The notes below the pieces were generated by a model that was not told the origin of the DNA, made no database searches, and was given only the letters and a program-made list of their open reading frames with translations. A DNA stretch of 64,000 bases from Calliopum simillimum (lineage: Eukaryota; Arthropoda; Insecta; Diptera; Lauxaniidae), in NCBI GenBank assembly GCA_951812925.1, contig OX638368.1, forward strand, positions 112,863,309 through 112,927,308. Direction: 5' to 3'. Position 1 is the stretch's first letter, and every line of letters begins with the position of its first letter. Shown in pieces: positions 18,838 to 29,800 of the stretch. The translations under genes and the position numbers were made by a program.

Positions 18838-19690
18838 TTGGGTGTACAACTTAAAAACCGGAATTTGACGGTGGATGTCCGTACTGACAAATATCGTGAA
18901 AGCTCGAACTTTATATATATGTCATTTTGAAGGTACATTTGACAGCTGTCAAAATCAGTCAACAAAACAATTTTATCTTGTGTGCATCATTATTATTGGA
19001 GAAAAAGACAGCATTTGCGGGAGGTTCTGTTGGGTAATTTTTTTGCAAAGAAAACTGCTGCCAAAAGTCATTTTTGCATCGGATCGTGACTGGGGATGAA
19101 AAATGGATCCATTACGACAACCAGAAACGCAAACATTCATATATGAAGCCCGGACAACCAGGACCTTCCCAGCCAAAGGCAAATATCCATGGTGCCAAGG
19201 TAATGCTCTGTAATGCTCACAGGTGACCTCTATCGAAAACAATTAATACGTTTGAAGCGTGCCATCATCGAAAAACGCCCGAAAAATGCGACCAGACACG
19301 AAGCAATAATTTTTCATCATGACAACGCTCGGCCGCATGTTGCAAGACCCGTGAAAAACTATTTGGAAAATAGTGGATGGGAAGTTTTGGCTCACCCGCC
19401 TTATAGTCCGGACCTTGCTCCGTCTGACTTTCATTTATTTTGCTCGATGCAGAACGCCCTCACCGGAATACGCTTCACATCAGAGCAAGGCATCCGAAAT
19501 TGGATAGATTCATTTTTGGCCGCCAAGCCTGCGCAATTTTTTTGGGATGGAATTCATAAATTGCCTGAAAGATGGGGAAATGTTGTAGCTTCCAATGGAC
19601 AATACTTTGAATAAAATATATTGTAACATTTTTCCACAATAAAGCATCAAATTTCGCTAAAAAATTCCGGTTTTTAAGTTGTACACCCAA
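18838..19690 (+). mobile_element. Internally deleted mariner
   Basis: Terminal repeats TTGGGTGTACAACTTAAAAA (about 28 bp) and complement, flanked by TA at 18836-18837 and 19691-19692. At 853 bp it is well short of a full mariner (~1.3 kb). It retains the 5' leader and the 3' half of the transposase. Confidence 0.92.
19079..19614 (+). pseudogene. mariner transposase, C-terminal half
   Basis: The reading starts with the first catalytic Asp region (VTGDEKWIHYDN, from about 19085), breaks near 19205-19215 where residues are missing, and continues from 19213 in another frame. There HHDNARPHVARPVKNYLE and HPPYSPDLAPSDFHLF supply the second and third aspartates with 34 residues between them (DD34D). 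It ends QYFE-stop at 19614, the usual mariner C terminus. The helix-turn-helix DNA-binding half is deleted, so the copy cannot make a working transposase but could be moved by one. Confidence 0.9.
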
Positions 19691-20020
19691 TAAATACTAC
19701 AAATTTTTATGAAACAGAGCTTACGCCATCAGTCAGTCAACCTGACCACACGCCCATACAAAAAACTTTCAAAGAAAAGCTTCAGTCTTGGTACCTGAAA
19801 AATAGGCCGTCTAGGGATAGCTTCGAAGAACTCTTGGAAATTTTAAGAGAGGAAAATTTAGATGTTCCACGAAGTGCCAAGGGTTTTCTTGAAATTAAAG
19901 AAAAAGTGGTTACCAGAAGTGTTTTCCCGGGAACATATTTGAACTATGGGATTAAAAGGCAATTAAATAAAATCAAAGATTTAATAGTGCTTAGAGATGA
20001 ACTTGTTTTCGATATTAATA

Positions 20021-20261
20021 TGGTTACTTAATGTTAACCATATATTATTTTTAAATTATATGTTAAAAGTAAGGAATTTTAATAAATTTATTTTTCCATT
20101 TATTGAGTACAATATTTGAATGAATCTCATTTTTCAATTTTTGAAAATATATCCAAATGAAAAATAATATAAACAAAAGTTTTAAAGTTAACAAAATCAA
20201 AGTTCTTAAAGTATAAAACATTCAATTAAATGTGAGAACATTATATTTAATGGACCCCACA
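20021..20261 (-). repeat. gypsy-1 3' LTR
   Basis: On the minus strand it reads TGTGGGGTCCATTAAATAT... to ...AAGTAACCA. It matches 25196-25435 closely, with only a few differences seen (for example TAAGGAA versus GGAAGGA), indicating a fairly recent insertion. Confidence 0.88.
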
Positions 20262-20320
20262 TTTACTCCCCCTCCAGTATTGAATAGAGATTATTTAAAT
20301 TATACATAACGAATAAATTA

Positions 20321-21781
20321 TTAATTCAAATTGAAAGTAACTTTCTTATTAAGTTTCAATGTGCTTTGTATTGTGTTGTCGTTGTTTATGTGTGCAGGTT
20401 TTAAGTTATCTATTGAAATGATTTGCGTGGAATTACCTTTTTGAATTTTAAAAGTATGTTTGTTTTTGGAAATAACTTTATATGGTCCTTCAAATGGTGC
20501 TTGCATTCCAGAGGTTCGGTTAAGTTTGATGAAAACATATTCACAAGAAAACAAATCTTTTGGTATAAATGATTTACATGATGAGTGATGTACAACTTTT
20601 GAGCGAACTTGTGAAAAATAATTCCTAAGTTTTTGTAAACAATCAATTGGTGAAGATGCTTTGACGTTAGAAACAATTAATTCTCCAGGCATGCGAATTG
20701 GTTGTCCATATACAAGTTCAGCTGAGGAAGTTTTTAAATCTTCTTTTACAGCGCTTCGCAAGCCAAGTAAAACTAATGGTAAAACTTCAATCCAGTTAGG
20801 TGAATTGCCTGAAGAAATTAGTGAAGTTTTAAGTTGACGATGAAAACGTTCAACCATGCCATTTGACTGAGGATGATATGGAGACGTGTGAATTTTGTGT
20901 ATGCCAAGATTTTTTGTAAGTTCATTAAAAATTTTTGAAGTAAATTGACTTCCTTGGTCAACAGTAATTTTTAATGGAATACCAAATCGTGAAATATAAT
21001 TTTGAATAAATGTGTTTACTATTGTATTGGTTGATATATTTTTAAAAGGGTAAGCTTCAGGCCACCGTGTGTATCTATCAATTATTGTTAATAAGTATTT
21101 AAAACCACTTGAAATTGGTAAAGGACCTACAATATCCATATGGATATGTTCAAATCTACCTGATGGTATATCAATTTTTTGAACAGGTTGTTTTGTATAA
21201 ATATTTATCTTTGATTTTTGGCAATTAATACAGCTTTTGGTCCATTCGTTAATGTCGCGGCGCATATTAGGCCAAAAGTATTTATTTTGAATTAATCGTC
21301 TTGTTGGACGAACCCCGGGATGAGATAGATTATGAATTTTACTAAATACAATTTTTCTCATTGAAATTGGGATATATGGTCTAGGATTTTTGCTGGATAT
21401 ATCGCACCAAATTTTCAAATTATGTATTGGAACTGTAATTTCTTTAAGATTTGTATTTAAGTTAGTATTATTAATTATTGATTTAAGATTTTCTTCACAT
21501 TGTTGTTCCGAATACAAAGTTTGAAAATTGATATCTTGTGTGGAAATTGCATCAATTTCAGGAATTCTTGATAATGCATCCGCAACAATATTCTCTTTAC
21601 CAGACACATACCTAATGTCATTAGTATATTGCGCTATATATTCTAAGTGTCTTATTTGTCGAGGTGATCTTTCAGTTTTCGAGTTGAGGGCATATGTCAA
21701 AGGTTTATGGTCTGTAAACACTATGAAAGATCTACCTTCAAGATAATGTTTGAAGTGTTTTATTGATTCATAAATGGCCAA
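20321..21781 (-). CDS. pol: gypsy-1 RNase H (end) and integrase
   Basis: 486 residues shown from a non-ATG position; the same frame is open further upstream (RNase H YVDASN...) to an in-frame stop near 22047. It contains the RNase H end (FTDHKPLTYAL, ADALSRIPEID), then the integrase: a His-His-Cys-Cys zinc region ending CINCQKSK, and the core with HMDIVGP, TVDQGSQF and NGMVERFHR, so all three catalytic acidic residues are kept. The C-terminal part ends with a typical LKPAHINND stretch. Product: removal of template RNA and insertion of cDNA. The integrase looks intact, but the polyprotein is cut by the upstream stop and by the LINE. Confidence 0.9.
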   Translation of the reverse strand: MAIYESIKHFKHYLEGRSFIVFTDHKPLTYALNSKTERSPRQIRHLEYIAQYTNDIRYVSGKENIVADALSRIPEIDAISTQDINFQTLYSEQQCEENLKSIINNTNLNTNLKEITVPIHNLKIWCDISSKNPRPYIPISMRKIVFSKIHNLSHPGVRPTRRLIQNKYFWPNMRRDINEWTKSCINCQKSKINIYTKQPVQKIDIPSGRFEHIHMDIVGPLPISSGFKYLLTIIDRYTRWPEAYPFKNISTNTIVNTFIQNYISRFGIPLKITVDQGSQFTSKIFNELTKNLGIHKIHTSPYHPQSNGMVERFHRQLKTSLISSGNSPNWIEVLPLVLLGLRSAVKEDLKTSSAELVYGQPIRMPGELIVSNVKASSPIDCLQKLRNYFSQVRSKVVHHSSCKSFIPKDLFSCEYVFIKLNRTSGMQAPFEGPYKVISKNKHTFKIQKGNSTQIISIDNLKPAHINNDNTIQSTLKLNKKVTFNLN

Positions 21782-22183
21782 TAGCTCTTTATCAAAGGTT
21801 GAATAATTGCTTTCAGTTTTGCTGAGTTTTTTTGAAAAATATGCTAAAGGTTTGTTTATATTGTTTACAACCTGTTGTAAAACAGACCCAATAGCAACAT
21901 TAGATGCATCTACGTAAAGATTAAGTTGAGCATTTATATTGAAGTGAGTTAAAAGTGTATTTTCAATAAAAAATTCTTTAACTTTTTCGAATGAACTTGT
22001 AGCATTTTCAGTCCAAATAAGTTCTTTATTTTTTGTTTTATTTGCTTAAGTAATAATGTCATGAAGAGGAGTTATTTCTTTAGCCAAATTTGGAATGAAT
22101 CTATGGTAATAATTTACCATTCCATCGAATTTTTGTAACTTCTTAGGAGTTCTTGGTTTATCAAATTCATTTATAGTAATCTT

Positions 22184-22669
22184 AGGGCATCAGCTGAATT
22201 TACTCCTATTGATACTAGGCGCAAGCTGGTAATCCAGTTAATAGTCCCTGTTATAACCTATGGAGAGCTAGTTTACAGCAAGCTAGACTCGAGTTCAAAA
22301 CTCAAAATGCAAATTGCTTTCAATCATGCAACACGTTATGTTCATGGCCTTAGAAAGTATGATCATATATCCCAGTTTAATAAGAGTATTCTTGGATGCG
22401 ATATAATAAACTACCTAACCTTTAGAAACTGTCTCTTTTTATATAAACTCATGCAGTCAAAACGCCCCCACTATCTTTTTAATAAATTACAATTTAGTCA
22501 GTCGCAAAGAAGTCGTATGCTTATTGTGCCAAAATTTAATTATTTAAGCTCGTCCAGATTATTTTTCATCAACGCTATTAGGATTTGGAATTCTCTGCCG
22601 GTTCAGTGTAAGTCAATTGTTGGAATAAGAAAATTTAGACAGTCCATCTTTGAGTACTTTACTCAGTAA
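22184..22669 (+). pseudogene. LINE reverse transcriptase C-terminal end
   Basis: The translation from about 22190 contains VIQLIVPVITYGELVYS and, near the end, FINAIRIWNSLPVQ, followed by FRQSIFEYFTQ and a stop at 22669. The IWNSLP motif before a short tail is typical for the C terminus of jockey/CR1-like LINE ORF2 proteins. Only this last part was copied, as usual for 5'-truncated LINE insertions. About 210 bp of 3' untranslated sequence and the tail follow. The clade cannot be fixed from this fragment. Confidence 0.75.
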
Positions 22670-22908
22670 AATTGTAACCATTTTTCTTTCTTATCTTTTA
22701 TTCTTCTCCCCTATTCTCTCTCTCCTTTCTTATAATATGTTTAATAAATTATATTTAAGCTTTTTAGTTGTGTAAGCTGATTTAAATTGTATTTAATTTT
22801 TAAAAAAAACACGAATGTCACCAACATGCTGGTATATAAAAGAACATAGTTCTTATTGTACGAATGCTACTTATTATAAATAAATAAATAAATAAATAAA
22901 TAAATACG
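22184..22908 (+). mobile_element. 5'-truncated LINE inserted in gypsy-1 pol
   Basis: Plus-strand LINE 3' end with a terminal (AAAT)n tail at about 22878-22906. ATCTT occurs at 22179-22183 and 22909-22913, a candidate 5-bp target duplication. On both sides the minus-strand gypsy reverse transcriptase reads on. Confidence 0.85.
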
Positions 22909-24075
22909 ATCTTTTGATGGTTTAATTCCTTCATTTGAAATTTGTATGCTTAGAAAATCGATAACTGGTACTCCAAATATACATTTTGAAGGTTTAATAT
23001 TTAAACCATAGGAGTCTAATCTTTTAAATAAAGTTTCAAGGTGTATTAAATGTTGATTTTCGTTTTCACTTGCAACTAAAATATCATCTACGTAAGCTAT
23101 TGCAAAATCAAGACCATGGAGAACTTCATTCACAAACCGTTGAAATGTTGGAGCACTATTGCGTAATCCAAATGGCATACGGACGAACTCATACATTCCA
23201 AAAAGAGTCGTAATAGCAGTTTTGTGAATGTCATCGGGATCCATCGGTATTTGATGATACGCTCGTACTAAGTCTAATTTAGAAAATATAGTTTTGTTTT
23301 TAAAATCAATGTTTATGTCGTGAATATGTGGTAGTGGGTATCGGTCAGGTATGGTGCTACAGTTTAATCTCCTATAGTCACCACAAGGTCTCCAGTCATT
23401 TGGGTCTTTCTTTGGTACCAAATGAAGTGGAGAAGCGACAGAGGAATTCGATGGCCTACATATGCCTGTTTTTATGAGGTATTCAAATTCAGTTTTGGCT
23501 ACTTTAAGTTTAATCGGGTCCAAACGTCTTGGTTTTGAAAATGGTAAAATACCTGTAGTCTCAATTCTATGAACAGTGTTATGCTTAACTGATTTATTGT
23601 AATCAGGTTCACTTGTCAAAGAAGGAAATTTATCAAGAATTTTTGAAAATTTGCTTTCTATTACATTAATTTTAAGTGAATAAATATCAGAATGACCTGA
23701 AGTACCACAAGTTTTTAATTTGGTTGTGGAATCAATTATCATTTTATTTTTAATATCTACCATTATCCCAAATTTATCTAAGAAATTAACTCCAATTATG
23801 GGAGTTGAAACTTCGGCTAAAATGAAAGGGAATTCAAAATCTCTTCGAAGGCCAAGATCAACTTTGAATAACTTGTATCCAAAAGTTTGAATAGTTGAGC
23901 CATTAGCTGCAGTTAAAATAGTGTCAGAATTTTTCTTAGAATTTTTGAATTTGGAAATTGGTACAACAGATACTGATGCACCAGTATCTATTAAAAAATT
24001 TAAGTCATTTAATTTATCGTAAATAAAAAGGCGGCTTATTTGTTTGGAGCTTGATCCATCATTAGCCACTGTCAT
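22867..24075 (-). CDS. pol: gypsy-1 protease and reverse transcriptase
   Basis: 402 residues. An aspartic protease with DTGAS lies at about residues 30-34 and the second protease motif IIGVNFL further on. The reverse transcriptase follows: [49 protein letters not shown] and YVDD at about 328-331. The last residues ([12 protein letters not shown]) are not gypsy sequence: they translate the (AAAT)n tail of the inserted LINE. The natural frame continues beyond the LINE at 22183 toward RNase H. The start is close behind the gag stop. Product: polyprotein processing and reverse transcription. Confidence 0.92.
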   Translation of the reverse strand: MTVANDGSSSKQISRLFIYDKLNDLNFLIDTGASVSVVPISKFKNSKKNSDTILTAANGSTIQTFGYKLFKVDLGLRRDFEFPFILAEVSTPIIGVNFLDKFGIMVDIKNKMIIDSTTKLKTCGTSGHSDIYSLKINVIESKFSKILDKFPSLTSEPDYNKSVKHNTVHRIETTGILPFSKPRRLDPIKLKVAKTEFEYLIKTGICRPSNSSVASPLHLVPKKDPNDWRPCGDYRRLNCSTIPDRYPLPHIHDINIDFKNKTIFSKLDLVRAYHQIPMDPDDIHKTAITTLFGMYEFVRMPFGLRNSAPTFQRFVNEVLHGLDFAIAYVDDILVASENENQHLIHLETLFKRLDSYGLNIKPSKCIFGVPVIDFLSIQISNEGIKPSKDRIYLFIYLFIYNK

Positions 24076-24086
24076 GATGGATTTTC

Positions 24087-24776
24087 TTAGTTTAAATTTA
24101 AAGATGTGTTAATTGAAGAGAAATTGCATGGTTTTATACATTTGTATGCAATAATATTGGGAGTCAACGCAGAAATTTGTTGTTTGTTGCTTACTGCAAA
24201 AATTTTATCAGCAAGTTTAATTTTTTCTTCTAAATTTTGTATATTGGAAGATGCTAAATGCATCTGTACTTGTTGTGGTAACTTAAGTATCCACAATTTA
24301 TAAAGAAGTTCGTGATCAATAAAAGGATTGAAACCTGCCAGAGACTGCATATGGTGAAAAAGATCTGAAGGATTACCGTCTTCTAATTTAGTATTGGAAA
24401 ATAATTGTTCCAAACGACTTTCTTCGCTTATGGAAAATCTTTCACAAAGAACTTTTTTAATATGAGGGTATTTGTTATTTTCCGGAGGAGATTGAATGAC
24501 ATCGATAATTTTAGTCATAATCTCTTGCGGAAGAGCAATTATTACATTGTGATATTTTGAGTTGTCATCATTAATGTTATTTAATATAAAATGAGTCTCT
24601 GCTTGAATGAACCAAATTTCAGGACTCTCATTCCAAAAATCAGGCAATTTTGTTGTTTTGGTATGCCTTTGGTTTTGTGTAGAATTTTGTTCTGTGACTG
24701 GAGAATTCATATTCGAGTTATGTTGCAGAGGTTGAGTATGATGTGGTGAATTAAACATTGATCTTGTTGTCACCAT
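24087..24776 (-). CDS. gag: gypsy-1 Gag (short)
   Basis: 229 residues. The capsid-like part begins [20 protein letters not shown], the pattern of insect gypsy Gag proteins, and continues with [20 protein letters not shown] see no CCHC zinc knuckle before the stop, which lies about 11 bp from the protease frame, so the nucleocapsid part has probably been lost by deletion. Upstream (24780-25195) is a non-coding leader up to the primer-binding site. The ATG at 24776 gives MVTTRSMF, a plausible Gag amino terminus. Confidence 0.82.
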   Translation of the reverse strand: MVTTRSMFNSPHHTQPLQHNSNMNSPVTEQNSTQNQRHTKTTKLPDFWNESPEIWFIQAETHFILNNINDDNSKYHNVIIALPQEIMTKIIDVIQSPPENNKYPHIKKVLCERFSISEESRLEQLFSNTKLEDGNPSDLFHHMQSLAGFNPFIDHELLYKLWILKLPQQVQMHLASSNIQNLEEKIKLADKIFAVSNKQQISALTPNIIAYKCIKPCNFSSINTSLNLN

Positions 24777-25195
24777 TTAACCGCGTAAAAAATATTTATA
24801 TTGTATATACAATATAAATATTATTAAAGTTTAAAACTGGAGAGGAATTTACAAATAAAAAGATATATGTAATAAAATATTTGTTATAAAATAAAATATT
24901 ATGTAACTATTAAAATTAAATGCTTAACTTGCATACAAAAATGTTCATGTAAAAATTCCTCGTTTTCAGTTTGTTGTTTGTAAATTTCAAGTTCTTGTAG
25001 TTTTGCTTTTTTTTTAATTTTTGCGGGAACTTCAGTTGTAATTTTATAGTTTTCTGCACAATTGGAGACTTGTGAGCTGATGTTGTTCCTTATGCAGGTA
25101 TATTTTCAAATGCTTGTAAATATTAGATGATAATATAAGTTGTTGATATTATTTGTAATGTTGTACAACTTCCAGGTTCGCAGGATCGCCAATAT

Positions 25196-25435
25196 GGTTA
25201 CTTAATGTTAACCATATATTATTTTTAAATTATATGTTAAAAGGAAGGAATTTTAATAAATTTAATTTTCCATTTATTGAGTACAATATTTGAATGAATC
25301 TCATTTTTCAATTTTTGAAAATATATCCAAATGAAAAATAATATAAACAAAAGTTTTAAAGTTAACAAAATCAAAGTTCTTAAAGTATAAAACATTCAAT
25401 TAAATGTGAGAACATTATATTTAATGGACCCCACA
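25196..25435 (-). repeat. gypsy-1 5' LTR
   Basis: Partner of 20021-20261. The open frame often drawn from 25406 begins in this LTR and is artificial; the transposase sequence starts at 25436. Confidence 0.88.
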
Positions 25436-26761
25436 ATAAACATTGACGGGCTACCTTTATATAAAAGCTCAAGAACGCAACTTTGGCCAATTTTACTCAA
25501 AATTGTTAATATTGAAGACATTTCTGTATTTTGCGTAGGTGTTTACGTTGGAAAAACTAAACCAAAGTGCATTAGTGAGTTTTTGAAGAAGTTTATTAGT
25601 GACATAAGTCATTTGCTTGATTGTGGACTTACTGTCAAAAACAAAATCATTAAAATCAAAATAAGAGCAATTTTGTGTGATGCTCCAGCAAATGCATTTA
25701 CTTGTGGTATCGTTGGGCATACCTCTACTCATGGCTGCACAAAATGTATTCAAACTGCCAAAAAAATAAATGGCGTCTTAACTTATTCCTTAAAATCACA
25801 TAAACTTATTTCTGATGCAGATTTTCGTAACAGGAAATATTTGACTCATCATCAAAAACAATTTCGTACCAGAAAAACTCCTTTTGAAAAAATTAACATA
25901 AATATGATTAGCCAAATACCTCTTGATCCAATGCATCTTGTAGATTTAGGTGCATGAAAAAATTTCTTAACAGAATGATTCACAATAAAAGTTTGCTTCA
26001 AGTCAGTGAAGATAACAAGGAAGCCATATCTAAAAGATTATGTGATATTGCCTCGCACGTTCCTACTGAGTTTGTGCGTCGCCCTAGAAGCTTAGAGGAG
26101 ATCTCAAATTGGAAGGCAACTGAGTTTCGGCAATTTCTATTATACACCGGTATTTATGCATTAAAAGATTTAGTTCATGATGATTTCTACTATGTTTTTT
26201 TATTATTACACTGTTCGTACAGACTCCTATCTTGTCCTAAAAGCCACAGTAATAATATAGAAATAGCCCAAAATATGTTGAATCTTTTTGTTTCAAAATT
26301 CGCTGAAGTTTTTGGTTCCAATAGCATATCATATAACGTGCATGGATTGTTGCATTTGGGAGATTGTGTTAAACAATTCAGTGCTATAGCTTCATTCACC
26401 AATTATTAATTTGAGAATTATTTACAAATTTTAAAAAAATATGTCAAGAAGCCATCCTATATTTTAAAACAAATCATTAGAGTGCAAAAAAAGTGGGCAG
26501 CAAATTATAAGCGTTACATATAACAATTATGTTTTTAGTATAAAAAGCCGAAATAACTATTGCTGCATTCGGCCTCAGGTACCAATAAAAATTGAGAGTT
26601 TTGAAATGAGTGAGAACATTATTATTCGGGGAAAAAAGTTAAATAACATTGAAAGTTACTTCAAGGAGCCTTGTGATTCCAAATTGTCTTTAGGTATAAG
26701 TTTAGTTGATATGAATCCTTCGAATTGCGAAGAGCAATTCAATTTAGACGACATTGATTAG
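25436..26761 (+). pseudogene. EnSpm-like (tnp2-type) transposase, main part
   Basis: The reading resumes at the gypsy LTR with INIDGLPLYKSSRTQLWPIL. It continues with RAILCDAPANAFTCGIVGHT and GCTKC, then QFRTRKTPFEKI and IPLDPMHLVDLG. The combination NIDGLP...CDAPA...GHTSTHGCTKC is that of the EnSpm/CACTA transposase core, where the aspartates and the Cys cluster belong to the catalytic region. A one-base shift at about 25952 moves the frame to 25954-26409 (KKFLNRMIHNK...). A stop at about 26407 follows YNVHGLLHLGDCVKQF, and the same frame then continues to a C-terminal part (IIIRGKKLNNIESYF) ending at 26761. The gene is therefore broken by one shift and one stop besides the two insertions. 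Confidence 0.7.
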
Positions 26762-26821
26762 GAAAGCAAAATTTTTAAGTTATTCTGTGTATATATAAAT
26801 AAATACATGTATTTTTTTATA

Positions 26822-27452
26822 GAAATAATCCAAAAGCAAAACGAATCAATTATGGAAACACTGGCAGCTCAGACTGTCATATTAAAAACACTTGTCCGCC
26901 AAGACTCCGATTCCAACGCTATGAAAAAGGAATTTCCTTTCAGAAGGAAAGAAGACCTCAAAAACCTTGACCACAAATTAAATGATGAAAATATGGATAT
27001 TTACGTAAGTATAACATCTTAACTTAAAGATTTGTTGTGTAGAATGATATATTTTTGTAGATAAGAGCTGTTAAATCAATAATTCATGGCCAAATAAAGA
27101 AAAATTTAAATGCAGTTTTGGGAGAAAATATAATTTTAGACTATAATTTGGATGGAACGCATGGAAAAGGAAGACTTATGATCCCTTAGGTCGCAGCCTT
27201 TTAAGTAAAACCCTCTCCGGTCCGAATAAAAGTCGAAATTCTTAAAGCGAACCTTCCAATTCATCCCACCAAAATTTATTGTCGACAGAATCATTATATA
27301 ACTTTTAACTATTTTTCTATTTCTGCAGCAAGTATCAACACAGAAGACCCTGAGAAGTCCCTCAGAAATGCAATGCAAATTGTAAAGAAAAGGCATTTCT
27401 ACAAAATATGCATTGATAAAAAAAAACAAAAGCTTAGTCTATTTAATTTATA
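26822..27452 (+). CDS. DUF4806-like second protein of the EnSpm-like element (spliced)
   Basis: Downstream of the transposase, exon 1 starts after TTTTTTATAG (26821) and reads EFPFRRKEDLKNLDHKLND. A donor GTAAGT at 27005 and acceptor TTTTTGTAG at 27060 define a 56-bp intron. Splicing continues the frame into KKNLNAVLGENIILDYNL and DGTHGKGRLM. A further acceptor TTTCTGCAG at 27328 opens SINTEDPEKSLRNAMQIVKK. This succession is what I know as the DUF4806 domain, found in several insect transposon-associated proteins. Its function is unknown. The donor of the second intron and the true start are not clear to me. Confidence 0.55.
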
Positions 27453-27835
27453 AAATAAATTAATAATTTCCATTTAGAATTTATTTCATTCCTCACATTT
27501 TTAAATCATGAATAACATCTTTGTACTAATGTTATTATTTCATTCGATGTGTATCAAACTTTCCTAGTTCTTTTCATACTTAATTTTAATTTGTTTCATC
27601 ATTTGTTCATTGATAAAAATGCACAATAAACTGATATGTGTATATGTAACTATCATATAAAATTAGTATCTCGCTGTTAGTCCTTTTTTTTTTTTTTTTT
27701 GAACGGCTCCAAAGTTAAAACTAGATTTAGTTGTGCCCGGAAGCCTTATTGTTTTAACTTGGATCATTCATAAAAAATAGTTATAGCTATGGGATAGTCT
27801 TTTCAGTTAACTATGGAATCTATACGCTGCAGATT

Positions 27836-28251
27836 GCCGAAAACTGATTTGCAAGCAAGCTTACCACAACTAACATTAAACTAGTTAAAATGCCATCTAT
27901 AATCGGACTAGTTTGCGCCTAGGACACCATAATGTTAAAATAAACAGTTTGTTCGGAGAAAATAAATCGAACATTTAATTAATTAAGAAATTGATTGAAC
28001 AACTAGCTTTTAACTAGTTGATTTTTCCACTAGGCTTCTGGTTACGTAGAACTGATTTGCAAGTTAATTTACCACAACTAACTTCAAACTAGTTGAAACG
28101 ACATCTAAACTCGGACTGACTTGCCCCAAGGACATCATAATGTTAAAATAAACAGTTTGTTCAAAGAAAATAAATCGAACATTCAATTAGTTATTGTTGC
28201 TAAAAAACTAGTTGAACAACTAATTTATAACTAGTTGATTTTCCTACAGGG
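27836..28251 (+). repeat. Two ~205-bp direct repeats at the EnSpm-like 3' end
   Basis: AACTGATTTGCAAG...CCACAACTAAC...AACTAGTTGATTTT occurs twice head to tail (about 27838 and 28048). Each copy ends in AACTAGTTGATTTT plus a CC(T/A)-type tract. The 5' end (18350-18600) has its own pair of ~125-bp repeats with ACAAACTGGTTGA and ACAAACTAGTTGA. Confidence 0.75.
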
Positions 28252-28360
28252 TTGTTTCAGTACAAACACTACGATATCATCTTAAACATATAGTAACGAT
28301 TTGTGAACAATGAGATTTCAATTATTTTTTATTTCCAAAGCTTTTTGATGAAAACAGTAA

Positions 28361-29366
28361 TAGTACAATCATTTGGGAAAATAAAATTATGTTACCTGGA
28401 AAGTTTTGCGGGATTTTTGCAAACGAGTTATTTTATAGATTTCGATGTGCTCTTTCAGAATTTCAACTTTGCTACCTCGAGTCATGTTCGCTCGCGCCGC
28501 CATATTGGAAAAATGGCGTCCAAAATCAGTTTTTTACAAATATCTCTTTAACGATTACATTTAGAGAAAAATATTGTAGCACATTATTGTAGCTTATATA
28601 TAAAAATGACGTATCAATTGTTATCTTACGACTTATAACTCAGGAGATATCCTAATTCAAAATTTGAAAAAAATTAGTAAATTGTGCATGCCGCTTATGA
28701 GTAGGCACAGTGATGTGTTGAGCTTAAAATAACAATAACTCATGAACGGTGAGTCACACGTTCAAAGTAAAAAGTATTGTTTATAGGAAATTATTTCACA
28801 TGACCTATAGTTTACGAGATATTTTATCAGCAAACCTAAAATTTAGAAAAAAACCGTTTTTTCAAAATAGCTCCAAAACGGTTCGCCTTAGAAAAAAAAT
28901 TGTTCATGCAAATTGTATAATGCTTATAGTGGAAATAATTTCCTATAAATAAGTGTTTTTACTTTGAACGTGTGACTCACCGTTCACGAGTTATTGTAAT
29001 TTTAAGCTCAACACATCACTGTGCCTACTCATAAGCGGCATGCACAATTTACTATTTTTTTTCAAATTTTGAATAAAGATATCTAATGAGTTATAAGTCG
29101 TACGAAAACAATTCAAAGATCATTTTTATAGAAAATTTTATAAGCTACAATATTGTGCCACAATATTTTTCTCTTAATGTAACCATTAAAGAGATATTTG
29201 TAAAAGACTGATTTTGGACGTCATTTTTCCAATATGGCGGCGCGAACGAACACGACTCCAGGTAGCAAAGTTGAAATTCTGAAAGAGCACATCGAAATCT
29301 ATAAAAAAACTCATTTGCAAAAATCCCGCGAAAGTTTCCAGGTAAAACTACCAAATGACTGTACTA
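28361..29366. repeat. Foldback element with TAA duplication, copy 1
   Basis: Long inverted arms starting TAGTACAATCATTTGG, ending CCAAATGACTGTACTA, with TAA on both sides (28358-28360, 29367-29369). Each arm contains TTTTGCGGGATTT and CCGCCATATTGGAAAAATGG. A second copy lies at 40498-41602 with TTA duplication. 3-bp TWA duplications are typical of PIF/Harbinger. No protein is encoded. Confidence 0.82.
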
Positions 29367-29479
29367 TAAATCCTACGATATAAACTATAAAGAACTTTTT
29401 TGTTGAAAATTAATGCTCTATAAACAGACTTGGGGTTTTGCAATAAAATTAATTTTTCACAAATTTCAGTGCAAGTGAA

Positions 29480-29800
29480 AACATTTTCCATTTTAAAACT
29501 TTCCATTATCAAAAAATGCATTTAGTGATAGTGGACAGTTTTACATTATTACTAAATTTAGTTATCAATTTTCAATAAAAATTCGACTAATTGATAGTGT
29601 AATTTCTTCAACTATCAAAAAATTGATTTGATCGTAATGAAAAATTTACCATTATCACTTAAGCTATTAAAAGTAAAAATTTTCATTTAAGTTTCATTGA
29701 ATTCAATGAAACAAATTTTCCCTTTTGATAGATTAAATTTTTCATTACCAGCAAATTAATTTTTTGATAGTGAAAAAAATTTCACTATCAATATATGCAA
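29480..29800. repeat. Second AT-rich palindromic array (TTTAGTGATAG type)
   Basis: Same vocabulary as 2637-3065: TTTAGTGATAGTGGAC, TTTTTGATAGTG and TTTCATTTAAGTTTCATTGAATTCAATG in both orientations. Confidence 0.65.

Larger units (their letters stand above)
18733..20020 (+). pseudogene. EnSpm-like transposase, N-terminal part (split by a mariner)
   Basis: The frame opens with ATG at 18733 (MSKRNIRRLIKKQLNFKNL), is interrupted at 18838 by the mariner and resumes at 19693. The resumed part contains SWYLKNRPSRDSFEELLEIL and, before the gypsy insertion at 20021, VLRDELVFDIN. The continuation in the same style follows the gypsy LTR at 25436. The N-terminal region is lysine/arginine-rich, as expected for DNA binding. 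The leftmost ATG fits the block; no promoter is recognised. Assignment depends mainly on the downstream half. Confidence 0.6.
20021..25435 (-). mobile_element. Ty3/gypsy LTR retrotransposon (gypsy-1)
   Basis: Minus-strand element with ~240-bp LTRs at 20021-20261 and 25196-25435, gag, protease-RT and RNase H-integrase frames. A primer-binding site (TGGCGATCCTGCGAACC on the minus strand) follows the 5' LTR after 3 nt, and a purine tract (GGAGGGGGAGTAAA) precedes the 3' LTR. It sits inside the EnSpm-like transposase. The target duplication is unclear; AATA is the best candidate if one base was later gained. A LINE fragment (22184-22908) interrupts pol. Confidence 0.9.
18350..28251 (+). mobile_element. 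EnSpm/CACTA-like DNA transposon with nested insertions
   Basis: Ends CCCTGTCGGAC at 18350 and complement of CCCTGTAGGAA at 28251, with TT on both flanks as a 2-bp duplication. Both subterminal regions contain directly repeated blocks with AACTAGTTGA-type motifs, a hallmark of EnSpm elements. The interior encodes a tnp2-like transposase and a DUF4806-like protein. A mariner (18838-19690) and a gypsy element (20021-25435) lie inside. Without them it is about 3.6 kb. The ends are not CACTA, so the superfamily call rests on the transposase and the subterminal repeats. Confidence 0.72.

Noticed and set aside
20017..20020. Exact 4-bp duplication AATA around gypsy-1
   Set aside because: With canonical TG...CA ends the flanks are AATA and ATAA; a match needs a one-base change, so I leave it as a candidate only.
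25406..25435. Start of the EnSpm-like transposase at 25406
   Set aside because: These codons belong to the gypsy-1 LTR; the transposase portion begins at 25436.
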